64,000 bases of DNA, taken from the NCBI RefSeq assembly GCF_028583425.1, contig NC_072796.1, forward strand, positions 130,111,464 to 130,175,463. The letters run 5' to 3'. Source of the DNA: Eublepharis macularius. Its lineage: Eukaryota; Chordata; Lepidosauria; Squamata; Eublepharidae. This document shows, piece by piece, positions 29,948 through 41,756 of this stretch; within the stretch, counting starts at the first letter, position 1; each line of letters opens with the position of its first letter. Below the pieces are notes generated by a model that was not told the DNA's origin, did not search any database, and saw only the letters and a list, made by a program, of their open reading frames with translations. A program made the position numbers and the translations under genes.

Positions 29948-30023
29948 CCAAGCTTGAAACAAAGAAGAGACAGAAAAAGCCCAGGGATAAATTAACAGCA
30001 CCATGAAAAGGGGAGCATAGCAT
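29948..30023 (-). CDS. HHLA1: HHLA1 exon 1, signal peptide
   Basis: Encodes MLCSPFHGAVNLSLGFFCLF then FVSSL and one base of the next codon, ending at donor GTAAGTAAC. The hydrophobic core LSLGFFCLFFVSS is a typical signal peptide and matches the position of the human leader. I chose the ATG at 30021-30023 because it gives a normal-length leader. An in-frame ATG at 30126-30128 would add a 35-residue hydrophilic extension and is less likely. A hairpin sits just downstream in intron 1 (29841-29917). Confidence 0.75.
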
Positions 30024-31144
30024 TTTGCAACCGGACTTCCTTTTATGGGAACTGCCTTCAGAAAAAGATAAAAATGTAAGAAGTTCAGTACATTTCCTGG
30101 TAACAGCTTTATTGAGTAGGAGCTGCACTCTGAAGGACTTAACTCAGGAAGAGTTGCAACAGACAGCCTCCTCAGGTAGTTTTGATATATGACTCCCATG
30201 GTATGAATGGATTATTTAGTTACACAGATGCAGTTGATCTATCTGCCCTCCAAGGAGGTTGCCTGTTATATGCTCCTATGAGTCTCTGTTCTATCTTCTC
30301 ACCAAGAGGCACGCCTAGAACAACAACTCATGCAGACAAACAGAGATGGTATTCTCTGCAGACTGAATACACTTTTTAGAAGTAAATCTTTGGGGTTTAA
30401 GTGTAAAGCATGTCTCTAATTTTAACTCAGAAAAAAGTATGAAAAATGTTAATAAGGGAAACATTTTCATTAAACAGTTTGAGGATCTCTGATCTAAGAC
30501 CATCACCTGTGCTCACTCACAATCAGCTGCTGAGAGGCTCTTGATTTATTAAGGCCAAAAGGGTATCACCAAATAGAAAGTAGGACTCAAATGGAATCCC
30601 ATGTTGGGTTGGCTTTGTGACATGGGCAAAATAGCTTCTCTGTTTGGTTGGACAATTACCCTGAGCCTCCACATGATTGCCACATTTAGCAGAGAATGAG
30701 GGATAAAAGGAAAACAAATGCCTTTGATGTCTATTAATATTGTACAGAAGAATGAACAGTTCTGTCAGTCTGGTGGCTGTCATTAGTGGATCGCTTCAAC
30801 AAATGATCATGGATAAAGAGAGAGTTTTCTCAGATGTCGGAATAATTTTCCAGCTAAGGAAACTTGTGACAGCACACTACAACTCATAGAAAGTGCTGAA
30901 TGACAAGAGAAGAGAAAGGAACTCATTGAGTATACTAAGATGGTTGAAAAGGAACTTATCTTCTTGGATAATGTATGAGTTTCCACAAAATGTGCGTGTT
31001 TGATATTCAGAATGAATGCATGTTACAGAGAAAAAAATATTCTCTCAAGGATAATGAACTGTGCAGGCCTAATTTTCCCTGAACATGAATTCCCCTTTTC
31101 TTACAAATATTTAGCATTTAGATTTTGATTTATTATATTTCTAT
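30024..31144. other. Upstream of HHLA1 exon 1, nothing recognised
   Basis: About 1.1 kb of apparently single-copy sequence that should include the HHLA1 promoter and any 5'UTR exon. A possible acceptor (TTTTTCTGAAGGCAG, minus strand, near 30050) would allow an upstream untranslated exon. No CpG island or clear TATA box. Confidence 0.35.
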
Positions 31145-31558
31145 TAGAGATGGGCATGAACTGGAAAAAAAGAACCATGTGGTTCGTGGTTTGTCACATT
31201 TCACGAACCATGAAATTTCATGAACCTGCCCTGCTTTGCAAACCGGTTCACGAACCGGTTCGTTTGGTTCATGAAAACGTCACATCCAGGTCAGCAAACC
31301 GTCACTTCTGGGCCAGCAGAAGGCCACTTCTGGGTCAGCAGAAGGTCTGCAGTAAGTCCATCCCCTGTTGCCTAGGAAACTGATTGATCGGTGCCAGGCT
31401 GTCTGCAGTGACGAACCAAAAAACAAACCAAACAAACCAGCCTAAAGTTCGTGGCAGTTTGTCAGAAATGGGCTCTGATGAACTACTGGTTCATGAACCA
31501 TGAACTGGCCCAGTTAGTCACGAACTTTGGTTCATATTTCGGTTCATGCCCGTCTCTA
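31145..31558. mobile_element. hAT-type non-autonomous element, 414 bp
   Basis: Termini TAGAGATGGGCATGAAC and GTTCATGCCCGTCTCTA are inverted. The 8-bp duplication has one mismatch (atttctat / atttccat). Subterminal regions are full of GTTCATGAACC and CGAACCGGTTCG motifs, the likely transposase sites. No coding capacity. Confidence 0.88.
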
Positions 31559-31774
31559 ATTTCCATCGTGCAACTCAAGGTGATGTCCATGAAGTTCCTA
31601 AAAGGTCTCCTGATCAGGCAGACCTGGAGAACCACCTAGCTTTCATAAAATCACTGTAGCATGTACGGTCTTGTGCAATGTGCCCTCCACCCATATCCTG
31701 GTGTGTTCACAACTCTTCACAAGCATTTCTTTTTTGCTGTCCTTTTTTTTTAAAAAAAAAACCTGTTAGATGTG

Positions 31775-32345
31775 TGTGTTATGCACCATCAAGTCATTTC
31801 TGACTTGTGGCAACCCTATGAATTAATGACCTCCAAGATATCCTAACATTATCCGCCTTGCTCAGAGCTTGCAAACTGGAGGATGTGGATTCCTTTACTG
31901 AGTCAGTCCATCTCATGCTAGGTCTTCCTTTTTTCCTACTGGCTTCCACCTTTCCTATCATTATTGGCTATTCCAGGGAGTCTTGTCTTGTTATGACATG
32001 ACCAAAGTACAATAGCCTCAGTTTTGTCATTTTAGCTTCTAGGATGAATTCAGGCTTGATTAGATCAAGAACCCACTTATTTGTCCTTTTGGCAGTCCAT
32101 GAAAACTTTCTTTCAATACCACCTGAGAAGACAAGACTCTCTGGAAAAGTCAATAACACTAGGAAAAGTAGAAGCAGTAGGAAAAGAGGAAGACCTAAAA
32201 TGAGATGGCTTGACTCAATAAAAGAAGCCACCATGTCCTCCAGTTTGCAGGATCTGAGCAAGTCTGTTAATGATATGATGTTTGGGAGGTCTTTCCTTCA
32301 TAGAGTTACCATAGGTTGGAGGCGACTTGACAGCACATCACACAC
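31775..32345. mobile_element. Two Bov-B LINE 3' fragments in inverted arrangement
   Basis: The left piece (about 31775-32115) is on the minus strand and the right piece (about 32125-32338) on the plus strand. Both cover the same ORF2 end: the right one encodes KRGRPKMRWLDSIKEATMSS and FLHRVTIGWRRL. The right piece runs into a CA microsatellite (32338-32366). The fragments thus form a long imperfect inverted repeat. Confidence 0.65.
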
Positions 32346-32441
32346 ACACACACACACACACACACTATAATGCAATGATAGCACAGATGCAGCATTACTA
32401 AGGGATTGGCACATTTGTGGAGGATGGGTCCAAGAGGAGGA

Positions 32442-32695
32442 GGAGGATGACAACAACGACGATGACAACAGCAACAACAACATTCAATTTATATACCACC
32501 CTTCAGGATGACTTAACACCCACTCAGAGCGGTTTACAAAGTATGTCATTATTATCCCCACAACAAAACACCCTGTGAGGTGGGTGGGGCTGAGAGAGCT
32601 AGAAGCTGTGATTGACCCAAGGTTACCCAGCTGGCTTCAAGTGGAGGAGTTGGGGAATCAAACCTGCGCTCTTAACCACTACACCAAACTGGCTT
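32442..32695 (-). mobile_element. tRNA-derived SINE (TTGGTGTAGTGGTTAAGAG type)
   Basis: Reverse copy, near full length, from an ACAACA-rich tail at the left through AACACCCACTCAGAGCGGTT to ACCACTACACCAAACTGGCT at the right. Same family as 45593-45852. Confidence 0.85.
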
Positions 32696-32969
32696 CCAAG
32701 AGAGCTTCCAAGTACAGAGGCAGTAAAGCTCTGCGCGCCAATGCTAGGCTTCTGGGTCTGTGTTGGCTTTCAAATGCATCTGGTTGGCCGCTGTGTGAAA
32801 CGGGATGCTAGACGAGATGGATTGCTGTTGTGATCCAGCAAATCCCAAAAATGACTCAGCGGAACTCTCACGCTGGACTATACCACTTCTCTGACTACTG
32901 TGGGCATTCCTTATTAAGAGACTTCCGTCAAACCAAACCTCACACTGCAGTTGAGGAAATTCATTTTGT

Positions 32970-33070
32970 CGAAGGCTTTCACGGCCGGAGAACGATGGTT
33001 GTTGGGGGTTTTCCGGGCTGTATTGCCGTGGACCACGGCAATACAGCCCGGAAAACCCCCAACAACCATC
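32970..33070. mobile_element. 101-bp hairpin insertion, probable Penelope-like terminus
   Basis: A new insertion between 14-bp direct repeats gaaattcattttgt (32956-32969 and 33071-33084). It consists of CGAAGGCTTTCACGGCCGG followed by a perfect 39-bp inverted repeat (32993-33031 and 33033-33071, one-base centre) built on GGTTTTCCGGGCTGTATTGC. I associate this terminal sequence with lizard Penelope-type elements from memory, with modest certainty. Confidence 0.7.
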
Positions 33071-33433
33071 GAAATTCATTTTGTTTTTCAGCTTTATCCA
33101 TCCTCCAGAAAAATCCTCTCAATTTCCAAATATTTATTGACTTGTCTTATATATAAATTCCCCTCTTGTCCACTCATCCCGTCTGCTGGTTTGTATAAGA
33201 ATTTTTGACATACCCCCAACTTCTTGTCTGATTGTTGCTGCTTTATTAAGAAAGATATAGTATAAAGTTAAGTGGAGTGACGGACAAAGATCTCTGCCAT
33301 GAAACTCAGTTGGTGACCATGGCCCTCTTTCTTTCCCCGTAACCTACCTCATATGATTGATGTGAAGATACAAAGAGGAAGAGACTTGGGTATGCTGTTC
33401 TGAGCTTCTTGGAGGAAGGGAGAGATAAAAACA

Positions 33434-33878
33434 TATGATGGTGGTAGCAAGTGCCATCAAGTCACAGCTGACTTACAATTACCCTTCCCCGGGTTTTCAA
33501 GGCAAGAGACTAACCGAGGTGGTGTGCCATTGCCTTTCTTTGCAGCCCTGGTCTTCTTTCAGTGTCTCTCATCTGATTAATAACCAGCTTCAACCCTCTT
33601 TAGCTTCCAAGATCTGACCAGGTTGGGCATGCCTGGTCTAACCAGGTTAGGGTAAAAGTGTATGACGGTGGAGAGAGCCCCCAAGTCAGAGTTGACTTAT
33701 GGCTACCCCGGTGGGTTTTCATTGTAAGAGACTAACAGGTGGTTTGCCATTGCAACCCAGCAACCCTGGTCTTCGCTGGTGGTCTCCCATCCAATTACTA
33801 ACCAAGGCTGACCCTGCTTAGCTTCTAAGATCTAATGAGATGGGGCTTCCCTGGTCTACCCAAATCAGGGCAAAAGTG
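33434..33878 (-). mobile_element. Tandem pair of 5S rRNA-derived SINEs
   Basis: Two head-to-tail copies, 33434-33660 and 33661-33878, each ending GGGTAAAAGTGTATGA or GGGCAAAAGTGTATGA. On the minus strand the second reads AGAAGCTAAGCAGGGTCAGC then TTGGTTAGTAATTGGATGGG, matching 5S rRNA (GGAAGCTAAGCAGGGTCGGG, CTGGTTAGTACTTGGATGGG). This is the internal promoter region of 5S genes, so these are 5S-headed SINEs rather than 5S genes. Confidence 0.85.
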
Positions 33879-34124
33879 TATGATAAAACTGCTGTATTAA
33901 ATGAAATGTAAGTCCTACCAGACATATCTATTTTCCTTTCCTACATAATTCCACAATGAACTGCAGCCTAAGAAACCAATCATACAAACAAAAACCCTGC
34001 TTTTCAACAAACAGACATGTTTGTGGCTTCCTGGTGAGACAGTTACAAACTTCCATAGGGAAAAACACACTGTATCAATTCTCTATGTGGTCCTCTCTTT
34101 TCTATTTCTCTATCTGTTTTCTAT

Positions 34125-34312
34125 TGGGGAGCGGCCACAGCTCAATGGTAGAACACAGAATGTCCAATCGATGGAAACTCCAGTTAAAACAACCAGGAAG
34201 TAGGAGATGGGAAAGACCTTTGCCTGAGATCCTGGAGAGACGCTGCCCATATGTGTAGGCAGTACAGACAATGACGCACCAAAGATCTGATTCGGTACAA
34301 GGCAGTTTCAAA
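34125..34312 (+). mobile_element. tRNA-derived SINE, forward copy
   Basis: GCGGCCACAGCTCAATGGTAG is the tRNA-like A-box head. GAGATCCTGGAGAGACGCTG and GATTCGGTACAAGGCAGTTTC form the body and 3' end. Same family as 2585-2775. Confidence 0.75.
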
Positions 34313-34325
34313 ACCCTACCACCAT

Positions 34326-34830
34326 TCTTCTACATGCTGTTAGGGAGAATATAATATAAGATCCCAGCTGGGTCAAATCAGTAGTCCAGCATTCTGTTTC
34401 ACACCATGGCCAACCATTTGCCCTCAAGGACCATTAAACCTGGCACAGAGGCCAAGATCTTCTCCTGAAGTTGCCTCCTGGCATTGGACTTCAGAGATTT
34501 GCTGCCTCTGAACAAAGAGGTTCCTTTTAGTCATTATGGCTTGCTATTGATGGACTACTCCTCCAAGAATCTGTTCAGTTATCTTTGAAAGCCATCTATG
34601 CATGTGGCCATCCCTATGTCCACTGACAATGAGTTCTACAATTTAATGACTCATGGAATAAAGAAGTACTTCCTTTAGTCTGCTCTGACGTTACTGCACA
34701 TCAACTTCATTGGGTGCACCCAAGTTCTAATATTATGAGGGAGAAAGAAAAATCTTTATCTATTTTCTCCACCTCATGAATCTTCACTAATGTATCTATC
34801 TAATTCTGAACATTACCTCATTTATGGATA
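34326..34830. mobile_element. CR1/L3-like LINE 3' remnant
   Basis: AATAAAGAAGTACTTCCTTT, CAACTTCATTGGGTGCACCC, AAGTTCTAATATTATGAGGG and CCACCTCATGAATCTTCAC match, in order, the old amniote CR1/L3-type 3' region. No coding part remains. Confidence 0.5.
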
Positions 34831-34964
34831 CTTAAATTTAGAGATTGGGCCATGTACGGACAAGACAGATCTGTCAACAAACCAGAAAAAAACTAGGTTT
34901 GTGGACTCTACCATCTATAAAAAAGTACATTGGGAGTTTAAAAGCCCAAAATAATAAAAGCTGT

Positions 34965-35050
34965 GTCTGTAGCTTTAATTTAATTTAATTTATTGTATTT
35001 ATATTCCGCCCTCCCCGCTTTCGCAGGCTCAGGGTGGATAACAGAATACA
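34965..35050 (-). repeat. LINE-tail fragment (CCGCCCT..GCAGGCTCAGGG)
   Basis: Reverse fragment TTCCGCCCTCCCCGCTTTCG with GCAGGCTCAGGGTGGATAAC and an AATTT-repeat tail. Sister copies lie at 36020-36110 (reverse) and 36405-36480 (forward, running into an ACAT microsatellite 36485-36532). Parent LINE not identified. Confidence 0.5.
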
Positions 35051-35544
35051 AATATACACATCATCAAAAACACCTTAAAAAACACAATCATCTCATCTAC
35101 ATCTATTACATATAAATAATTTTTTTTAAAAAATTAAAAGCAGCACATAGCAAAAGTTTAGTGTATCACACAGTGGTGTTACCAGAGCAAATCCATACCG
35201 TAATAATAAGTGTGGCAGCAGCATCTGCGTTCACATGGGGGAATAGTTTAACCCCCCCTCCATGGGGGGGGGCACCGCCCAGCATCAGCCATATGAGAAA
35301 TGAGTGCCCTCTTAGTGGCCATTGTTAGGCAACCACAGAAGTCCTGCCAGATTTCAAGCCTTGGTTTCTGTCAGGGAAAGTAGGAGGAGGGGTCAGGGCC
35401 CTTTCTAATGTTGATTTGGCCTTTGAAGGACTCGCCAGGGCAAGGCCCAGCACCAACCACTGAGCAATTCGTTCCCAAACAACTTGTATGATTCACTCAG
35501 GCCTGACTGCTTGCTACTGTTCAGTAGCTGCCACCCTACAAAAA

Positions 35545-35772
35545 TCAGTGTGGCACAGTGGTTAGTGGGTCAAACTAGGTTCTAGGAAATCCAGGAGTCA
35601 ATCCCCACTCTGCTGTAGAAGCTTACTGGGTAACCCTTTGGCCAATCACACAGTTTCACCCTAACCTACCTCACAGGGTTGTTGTGAGGATAAAATGGAG
35701 GAGAGAAGAATGGTGTAAGCTGCTTTAAGCACCCACTGGGGGAAAATGTGGAATATAAATGAAGTAAATAAT
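35545..35772 (+). mobile_element. tRNA-derived SINE
   Basis: CAGTGTGGCACAGTGGTTAG (A-box), CAGGAGTCAATCCCCACTC (B-box region), CTACCTCACAGGGTTGTTGT and an AATATAAATGAAGTAAATAA tail. Full length or nearly so. Confidence 0.8.
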
Positions 35773-36484
35773 TGATACATGTAGCAGAAAACAGTAGGCA
35801 GATTAAAGCTAGATTGGTTGGTGGGTGGAGGAGTAGGAAGGAAGAGCAACGTTGTACACTGCTTTTATTTATTAGGTTTAAACAAACAAACAGACTTTTC
35901 ATTGGCAAAGCCCTGTTTGTTTGTTTCATGGGCTTCTTATATCATTTTTAAATGCTATATACCATTTTTATGCTGTAGACAGAAAAATGAGCACCAATTT
36001 TAACAATATTTCTGAGTTTCATTAATATGGTTTATTTATTTATTTATTTTCGATTTTTATTCCGCCTTCCCCACATTTCCAGCAGGCTCAGGGCGGATTA
36101 CAAATACATCGAGGTTAAAATATATAAAACAGTTATTATAAATTAGCAACCATAAAAACATCAAAATTTACAAAGTTTAAAATACATAATATATGGATTC
36201 AGGGATTTGTTCCAGGGGGTTTGTCTGCAGTTTCATCCCAAGTATGGAAAAATTGCACTTTTGAATTGAAATGGTCAGAATCAGCAACAGTCTGTGTTGT
36301 ATGTCTTAAATATTTATGTGGTTTTCTTGGTTTTAAAGCTATATGTATTTTAAATTACTATACCGATTGTAGATCCAGAGGACTTAGCCGTGTTAGTCTG
36401 TAGTACTGATTGTAATTACCTATTGTAATCTGCCCTGAGCCTGCTGATGCGGGGAGGGCGGAATATAAATTGAATTAAATAAAT

Positions 36485-36532
36485 GCATACATACATACAT
36501 ACATACATACATACATACATACATACATACCT
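36485..36532. repeat. (ACAT)n microsatellite
   Basis: About 12 perfect copies of ACAT/CATA following the AATTAAATAAATG tail of the LINE fragment at 36405-36480. Confidence 0.95.
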
Positions 36533-36630
36533 GTAATGTCTATTGTCGTGGCCACCTTGTGGAATGGCCTGCCTGATAAGATTAGGAAGGTTCCCAGTCT
36601 CCTAGCTTTCTACAAACTATGCAAAACTGA

Positions 36631-36800
36631 ATTATTCAGGAGAGCTTTTTAAATGTAGGTTGGCTTATGAAATGGTTCGGAGAGATGCTCTGGAAAAAAG
36701 GGAAAAGATTGCAGATTATTCAGGAGGGCTTTTTAAATGTAGGTTGGCCTATGAAATGGTTCAGAGAGATGCTCTGGGAAAAAGGAAAAAGATTGCAGAT
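36631..36800. repeat. 84-bp tandem duplication
   Basis: Two copies of ATTATTCAGGAG(A/G)GCTTTTT to GATTGCAG start at 36631 and 36715 with few differences. They are part of a retroelement-like stretch that begins near GGAATGGCCTGCCTGATAAG (36562). Confidence 0.85.
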
Positions 36801-39800
36801 TATACTACCATATACTGGCTCTTGCTGAAACCTCTGTTGCATTGTTCATGGGATGTTCGAGCCATAGTTCATATTGGCTTACACTATGTAATCTGCCACA
36901 TTGAATATAAAGGGACTCAATACTCGATAGAACTGAGTTGCACACTTCACAAATATTTATATCTCATGCTTCCTTTAAAGAAGATATTGTCAGGAATAGA
37001 ATTCGACATATCCCAGTGAAGAGCAGAACTAGAGAAGACTCCAGTATATTTTCCCCCCGCCAGGCAATCAAACAATGGACCAAAAAACACATGGCAGTCA
37101 GAAATCCATCATCATATCTCCTATTGTTTCAAAATATTAATAGCAGCTATGGGGGATTTGTACAGGGACAATCGTACAGGGTTAACCCTTTCCCTCCTCC
37201 CGTGATGTTTTCCTGATGTACCCACCATATAAGTACCTGTACATTTTCCTCTACAGAGCAATTGTCAGTTTGGGGAAGGAGGTGGCATCAGGAAAGTGGT
37301 CAAACCCACAGCCTTCTTCCTACTTAGAGTCTCTCTATACGAGACATCTGACACTTGAAGAACACATGTCAGTTGATGCAATGGTGGCCGGGAAGGGTAG
37401 TTTAAAAAGATAGAGCTGGCAGCAGAGCAAAGGATTTGTTCTACACTGGAGCTGTGAGAAGGAGTTGTGAAATGCCAGAAGGGAAACTTCAGCCCACTAT
37501 AACTTCTCCAGGTCCAAGCCTGGCTCTGGAAGGCAGCTCCAGCCCATTTCCATTCCTTGCTGGTGTCTGGTTGCGATCCCATACAGTTTTAGACTGGAGG
37601 GGTGAAATTGACAGAGCTTTGGGGGAGGTGAAGATGAAATTAACAAACCCTCTGAGGAGTAATCTCCGCTGGCTCTGTCTTTTTAAACTTTCCTTCCTGG
37701 CTAATATTGTGTCTCCCTACACTGGACGAACACACGCCAAGGCATCTTGTGTAGAGAGACTCTCAGCTACTAATATCATTGAAGAAAACCTTGAAAGTTC
37801 AGCTAGTCGATTTTCCACTGTCATGTCTCTTTTGTGAAGATTCTCTAAATTAAGAAGCAGAATTCTGTGTTATAATAATACAGGCAAGTCTGATCAAATC
37901 AAATTAATCATTAATCCTACAAGCTATTAAAGTCTAATAAATTGTGTTTGGGACACTGTCTACCTTCATACAGAACAGACTGGAATCAAACATCACTAAC
38001 ATTTCCACCCTGAACATGTTTGTGTACATTTATACAATTTGTTAATTTATTGGTTTTAAATTTGTATACTGCCTACTTTTAGCAGAGAACCTGGGAAAAA
38101 ACACAATAGATTAATACAGTAATACTGTCATGTCTGCATCCCTGCATCCATGTCATTGTTTTAAGTGTTGAACCATTGCTAATACTGTGCCTTGATTTCA
38201 GGTTGCAAATGTTCTAAAGATTTCAGGTTGCAAATGCTCAAATCATCACTTGCGTTTCTCTCCCTCTACCAGTCTGAGAACACAGCTGTGGTATCTCTTT
38301 CTTTGCAGTTCACTGAAATGACCTTGCACTGTCTGAGATGTTGCTGTTTCTTTTAATGCCTTTTTGTCCTGTCTAGCTAAGCTCCAGAAGAAGTTCCCAG
38401 ACTCCTTCCTGTGCGATTCTGTGGTCTAGGTGGAAGGGAGGGAAAGTGTTTGAGTATTTAGAACTATATTTTCTTCAAGTCTCTATTCCTATCAAGGAAG
38501 CATGTACTGCTTGGATGCTTGCTTGCTTCTGAGTAAACCTATGGACATATATAAGGAAAGAACTGGATTTCTGAATAAAAACCATTTAACCAAGAACCTG
38601 TGTCTTGCTGCAATGGTCCAGGGATCTGTCCGCCATATCCTGTCATCCATAGCCTGACAAATACCATTGTAACCAATGAAATGTAATGCCCCATGAAATG
38701 CATTTTTAAAAGAGTAGTGTCAGTTCTCTGTTGATTTTTTAAAAAGCTTTAAAAAGTTATTTTGAATAGTTGAAAATTCAAAAATTGTTCTTTTATAAGT
38801 CAGTGATTGTTGTTGTTGTTGTTGTTATTGATCACTATCAGGTAGATTTGGGGGGCAGTGGGTGTAAATTAGCTGTCAGCACTGACATTGTCTGTGGCTT
38901 TTAAAGAGTTTTTTTTAAAATTCCACATACTGGTGCCAGTCAACTTAGTTGGGACAGTACTGTAAAGGGAAAACAAAATGCCTCATACTTTCCGAACTGA
39001 AGTTGTTTGGTTTGATTTTTTAAAAAGCTTTATTGTAATCCATTTTACACTTGACTGGAAGTGGGACAATGTGTTTGTAATGACAACCTAAAAGTTAAAC
39101 TCCCTTCTCAATCTTTTATCATTCAGTTTTAAAGCAGATCTATTAAACGTACATCTTAAGACCATGCAGTATCTTTTAAAATGAATATACGCTGGATTCC
39201 GTGAGTTTTTGACCAAACTTTACATTCAACAAAATACGTGAGATCAGGGCTAATATGTTTAAAGGCCGTGACATTAGTCCAATAAATTTCAGCAGGAATA
39301 AATCAGCTTAAATGTCAAATAGGTAAACTGAGTTAATATTTTGGTTTACTGTAATGGAACCGTTACATTCAGTCAGATTAAATTCTTCTGTATTATTGTA
39401 ACTTAGCAGGCACATCAGGTTTAAAAAGGCATAAAACTGGTCGTGGCACTGAATGAAACAAGTAACTTAAAATATTTTCCCTCTCTCTGCATCAAATCAG
39501 ATACCAAGTGCCCTCCCACAATCTTAACCATCAAATAAAGAGGGGCTTTTCGGAATGTAAACATAGAGGGAGATCTCATTGGAGATCTAGTTCCCTGTTT
39601 CAGCTCAGATCCAAACTGAAAAAGGCCTGTATCTCAAGCATATTTATAAAGAATAGGCAGCGGAGTAAAAAGATTCTTTTCTAGACTCTAAGGACACCTG
39701 ATTCCCACCCTCGGCCCCCAACGCAGGAAATCTTGGAATTTTGAAAAATCCTACTTTCAAATCGTAGTCTGTTACCACTTATCATTCGGGTCCGGTCTCT

Positions 39801-41000
39801 CGAAAGGGGGAATAACTTTGGGGGTGTTTCCAACAAGAGCTGCATTTTGTTTCAAAGTGATGCAAGTTTCTGTCTCCCGTTGCCCGCTATCTATGTATCT
39901 TTTAGTATTGGCTTACCTGGCTTTTGCAGAAGGGGTTGATACACTTCAGCGAGCGTCAATCGGCCAAGGAGGTTATCACACACTTTTTGATGAAAGCCCG
40001 ATAACCTCAATTTTTTTTTAAAAAAAAGGCAAAGCCCATGCAAAACAGAAAGCATCAATCCCAAAGGGACGCAGGACAAGCACAGGGCAAAAGTGAAATG
40101 CTCATGGCACAACCACGAGGGATTTCCTTCGTGGGATGACTTAGCAGGGTGGGAAGGGAAATGACATTTGGCAGCATTTACTTGCCCTGAAAAATAGAAT
40201 GGAGCGGATTGTCTCCCCCACCCCCCTTTAAAGGGACAGGTTCTTTCAGTGTCATTAGAGAAATGTCACTTCTGACAGTGAAGAGTTGACCTTGGAAAAT
40301 GTCTGTGGCCCCACTGATGTTTTGTTTTGCTCTAAATAGCCGCCAGCCAGCACCGTATTATGACTTGCCTGATATTTGATAACCCAGGCTGACAAAAAAC
40401 GCACTTACAGTACCGTTTTAAGAAGTCTCACACTTCTACGTTTAGTGAAACTGATAGGTTTGGAAAGGTGTAACTCTAATTATAGTAGAACCATTTTAAA
40501 AAAATCAGACCGGACTGCCATCTCCTGCTGGGAAAATTCCTGGTGATTTGAGGGTGGTACCTGAGGAGGTATTTTTGCTTAAAATTGGCTGATTTCCCCC
40601 CTAATAATCAGGTAGTGCCATATAAAGATTGCAATATTCCTAACATCACAGTATTTGAGTTCCTGCAAATCAAGGGTTATTTGTATGGAATGATATGGAA
40701 AGGTTTTGTTCTGGGACCTATATCAAAATTTGATAACTAGTTATTAACATACGAGAAGCTTTTTTTTCCAAATAGGCATACTGTTTTATTGGATGTGATG
40801 CATAAACTTGAACAAAAGTTTCTTATAAGATGGCAAACAAAGGGGGAAAAAACCATTGGGAATGCCACGGATAATACATAAGGTTGGTAGGCCAAGCTGG
40901 CAAGCGGTAGGATGGGTGGAGGCAGGGACAAAGAGGCATGCATGCTGTGTCACTGATGAAACAATATCACTTCTGAATACAACTGAGCAGTAACAAGAGT
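36801..41000. other. Intergenic, mostly unique sequence
   Basis: No gene seen. The part 37380-37840 carries pieces related to the MITE at 48449 (AACAAACCCTCTGAGGAG, TGGCTCTGTCTTTTTAAACT). A TTG microsatellite lies at 38807-38826. From about 38050 to 40500 no repeat was recognised, which makes this the longest repeat-poor stretch of the interval and a candidate for regulatory DNA. Confidence 0.4.
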
Positions 41001-41756
41001 AAGCTCTAGGAATCTCCAGAAACTCTATGGTAAACCATAGAGTTTCTGGTTATTCTTAGAGCTGCCTTTTGTCACTTCCGGGTTATACCCAGAAGTGACG
41101 TAGATATGCGCAGTGTTACAGTTTTTCTTTTTCATTTTTCTCTCAGTACCACTTTGAGTGGTGGTAGGCATAGGATCTTGCAAGCAGGATGCCTCCAGCC
41201 ACAGTGGGAGGCCTGGCAAGCCTAATAATACAAAGTGGACGTATATCTTTACTTACAGACTTACCTTTAGTTTGTCTTTTCTTTAGAAAAAACTTGATGA
41301 AAATGATTGAGAGGTGACATTGAACTCTTTTAAGGCCGGCAAAGAGCTCTAATGCTGTAAATACTAAAGTTCTGGTTTTGTGCAGTAGACAAGACTGACT
41401 TCTTCCACATGTAGTGGACATATACACATGCCTCGAATTATTGGAAACAAGGGGTGAGGATTATATCAACCAGGTTGTTAAAACAAATTCCCTACAAACC
41501 AAAGACATGACTGCTGAATTATGTACCCAACATCCCTAGAGATCTTCAAATGGTAGCCTTACGCATTATTAATGCTGCCAGATTCATCTTTTCCTGGAAA
41601 TGGAAGCCAAAGGCATGCCCAAGATTCCATATTTGCTATTGAAAGTAAAAGAGATCCACATTTTGGCAACAACAATAACAACAGCAGCAATAACTCGAGT
41701 TATGAAAGGACCAAAAAATTCCAACCCAAACATCTGATGGACTATGATAACATCAA

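Larger units (their letters stand above)
1803..30023 (-). other. HHLA1: HHLA1 gene, visible part (11 coding exons)
   Basis: HHLA1 (HERV-H LTR-associating 1) is a secreted-type protein of unknown function. In mammals its gene lies next to KCNQ3 and OC90. The exons here were found on the minus strand by matching the human protein from memory, and each has consensus splice sites. All splice junctions are phase 1, and the internal exons are 60, 81, 84, 84, 84, 57, 87, 93, 255 and 243 bp, so the reading frame stays open for about 401 codons. The terminal cysteine-rich exons known in human were not found and should lie left of position 1. Promoter and any 5'UTR exon were not identified. Confidence 0.9.

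Noticed and set aside
33760-33870. Possible 5S rRNA gene
   Set aside because: The 5S-like part is diverged and fused to a SINE body in two tandem copies. There is no terminator after the 5S segment.
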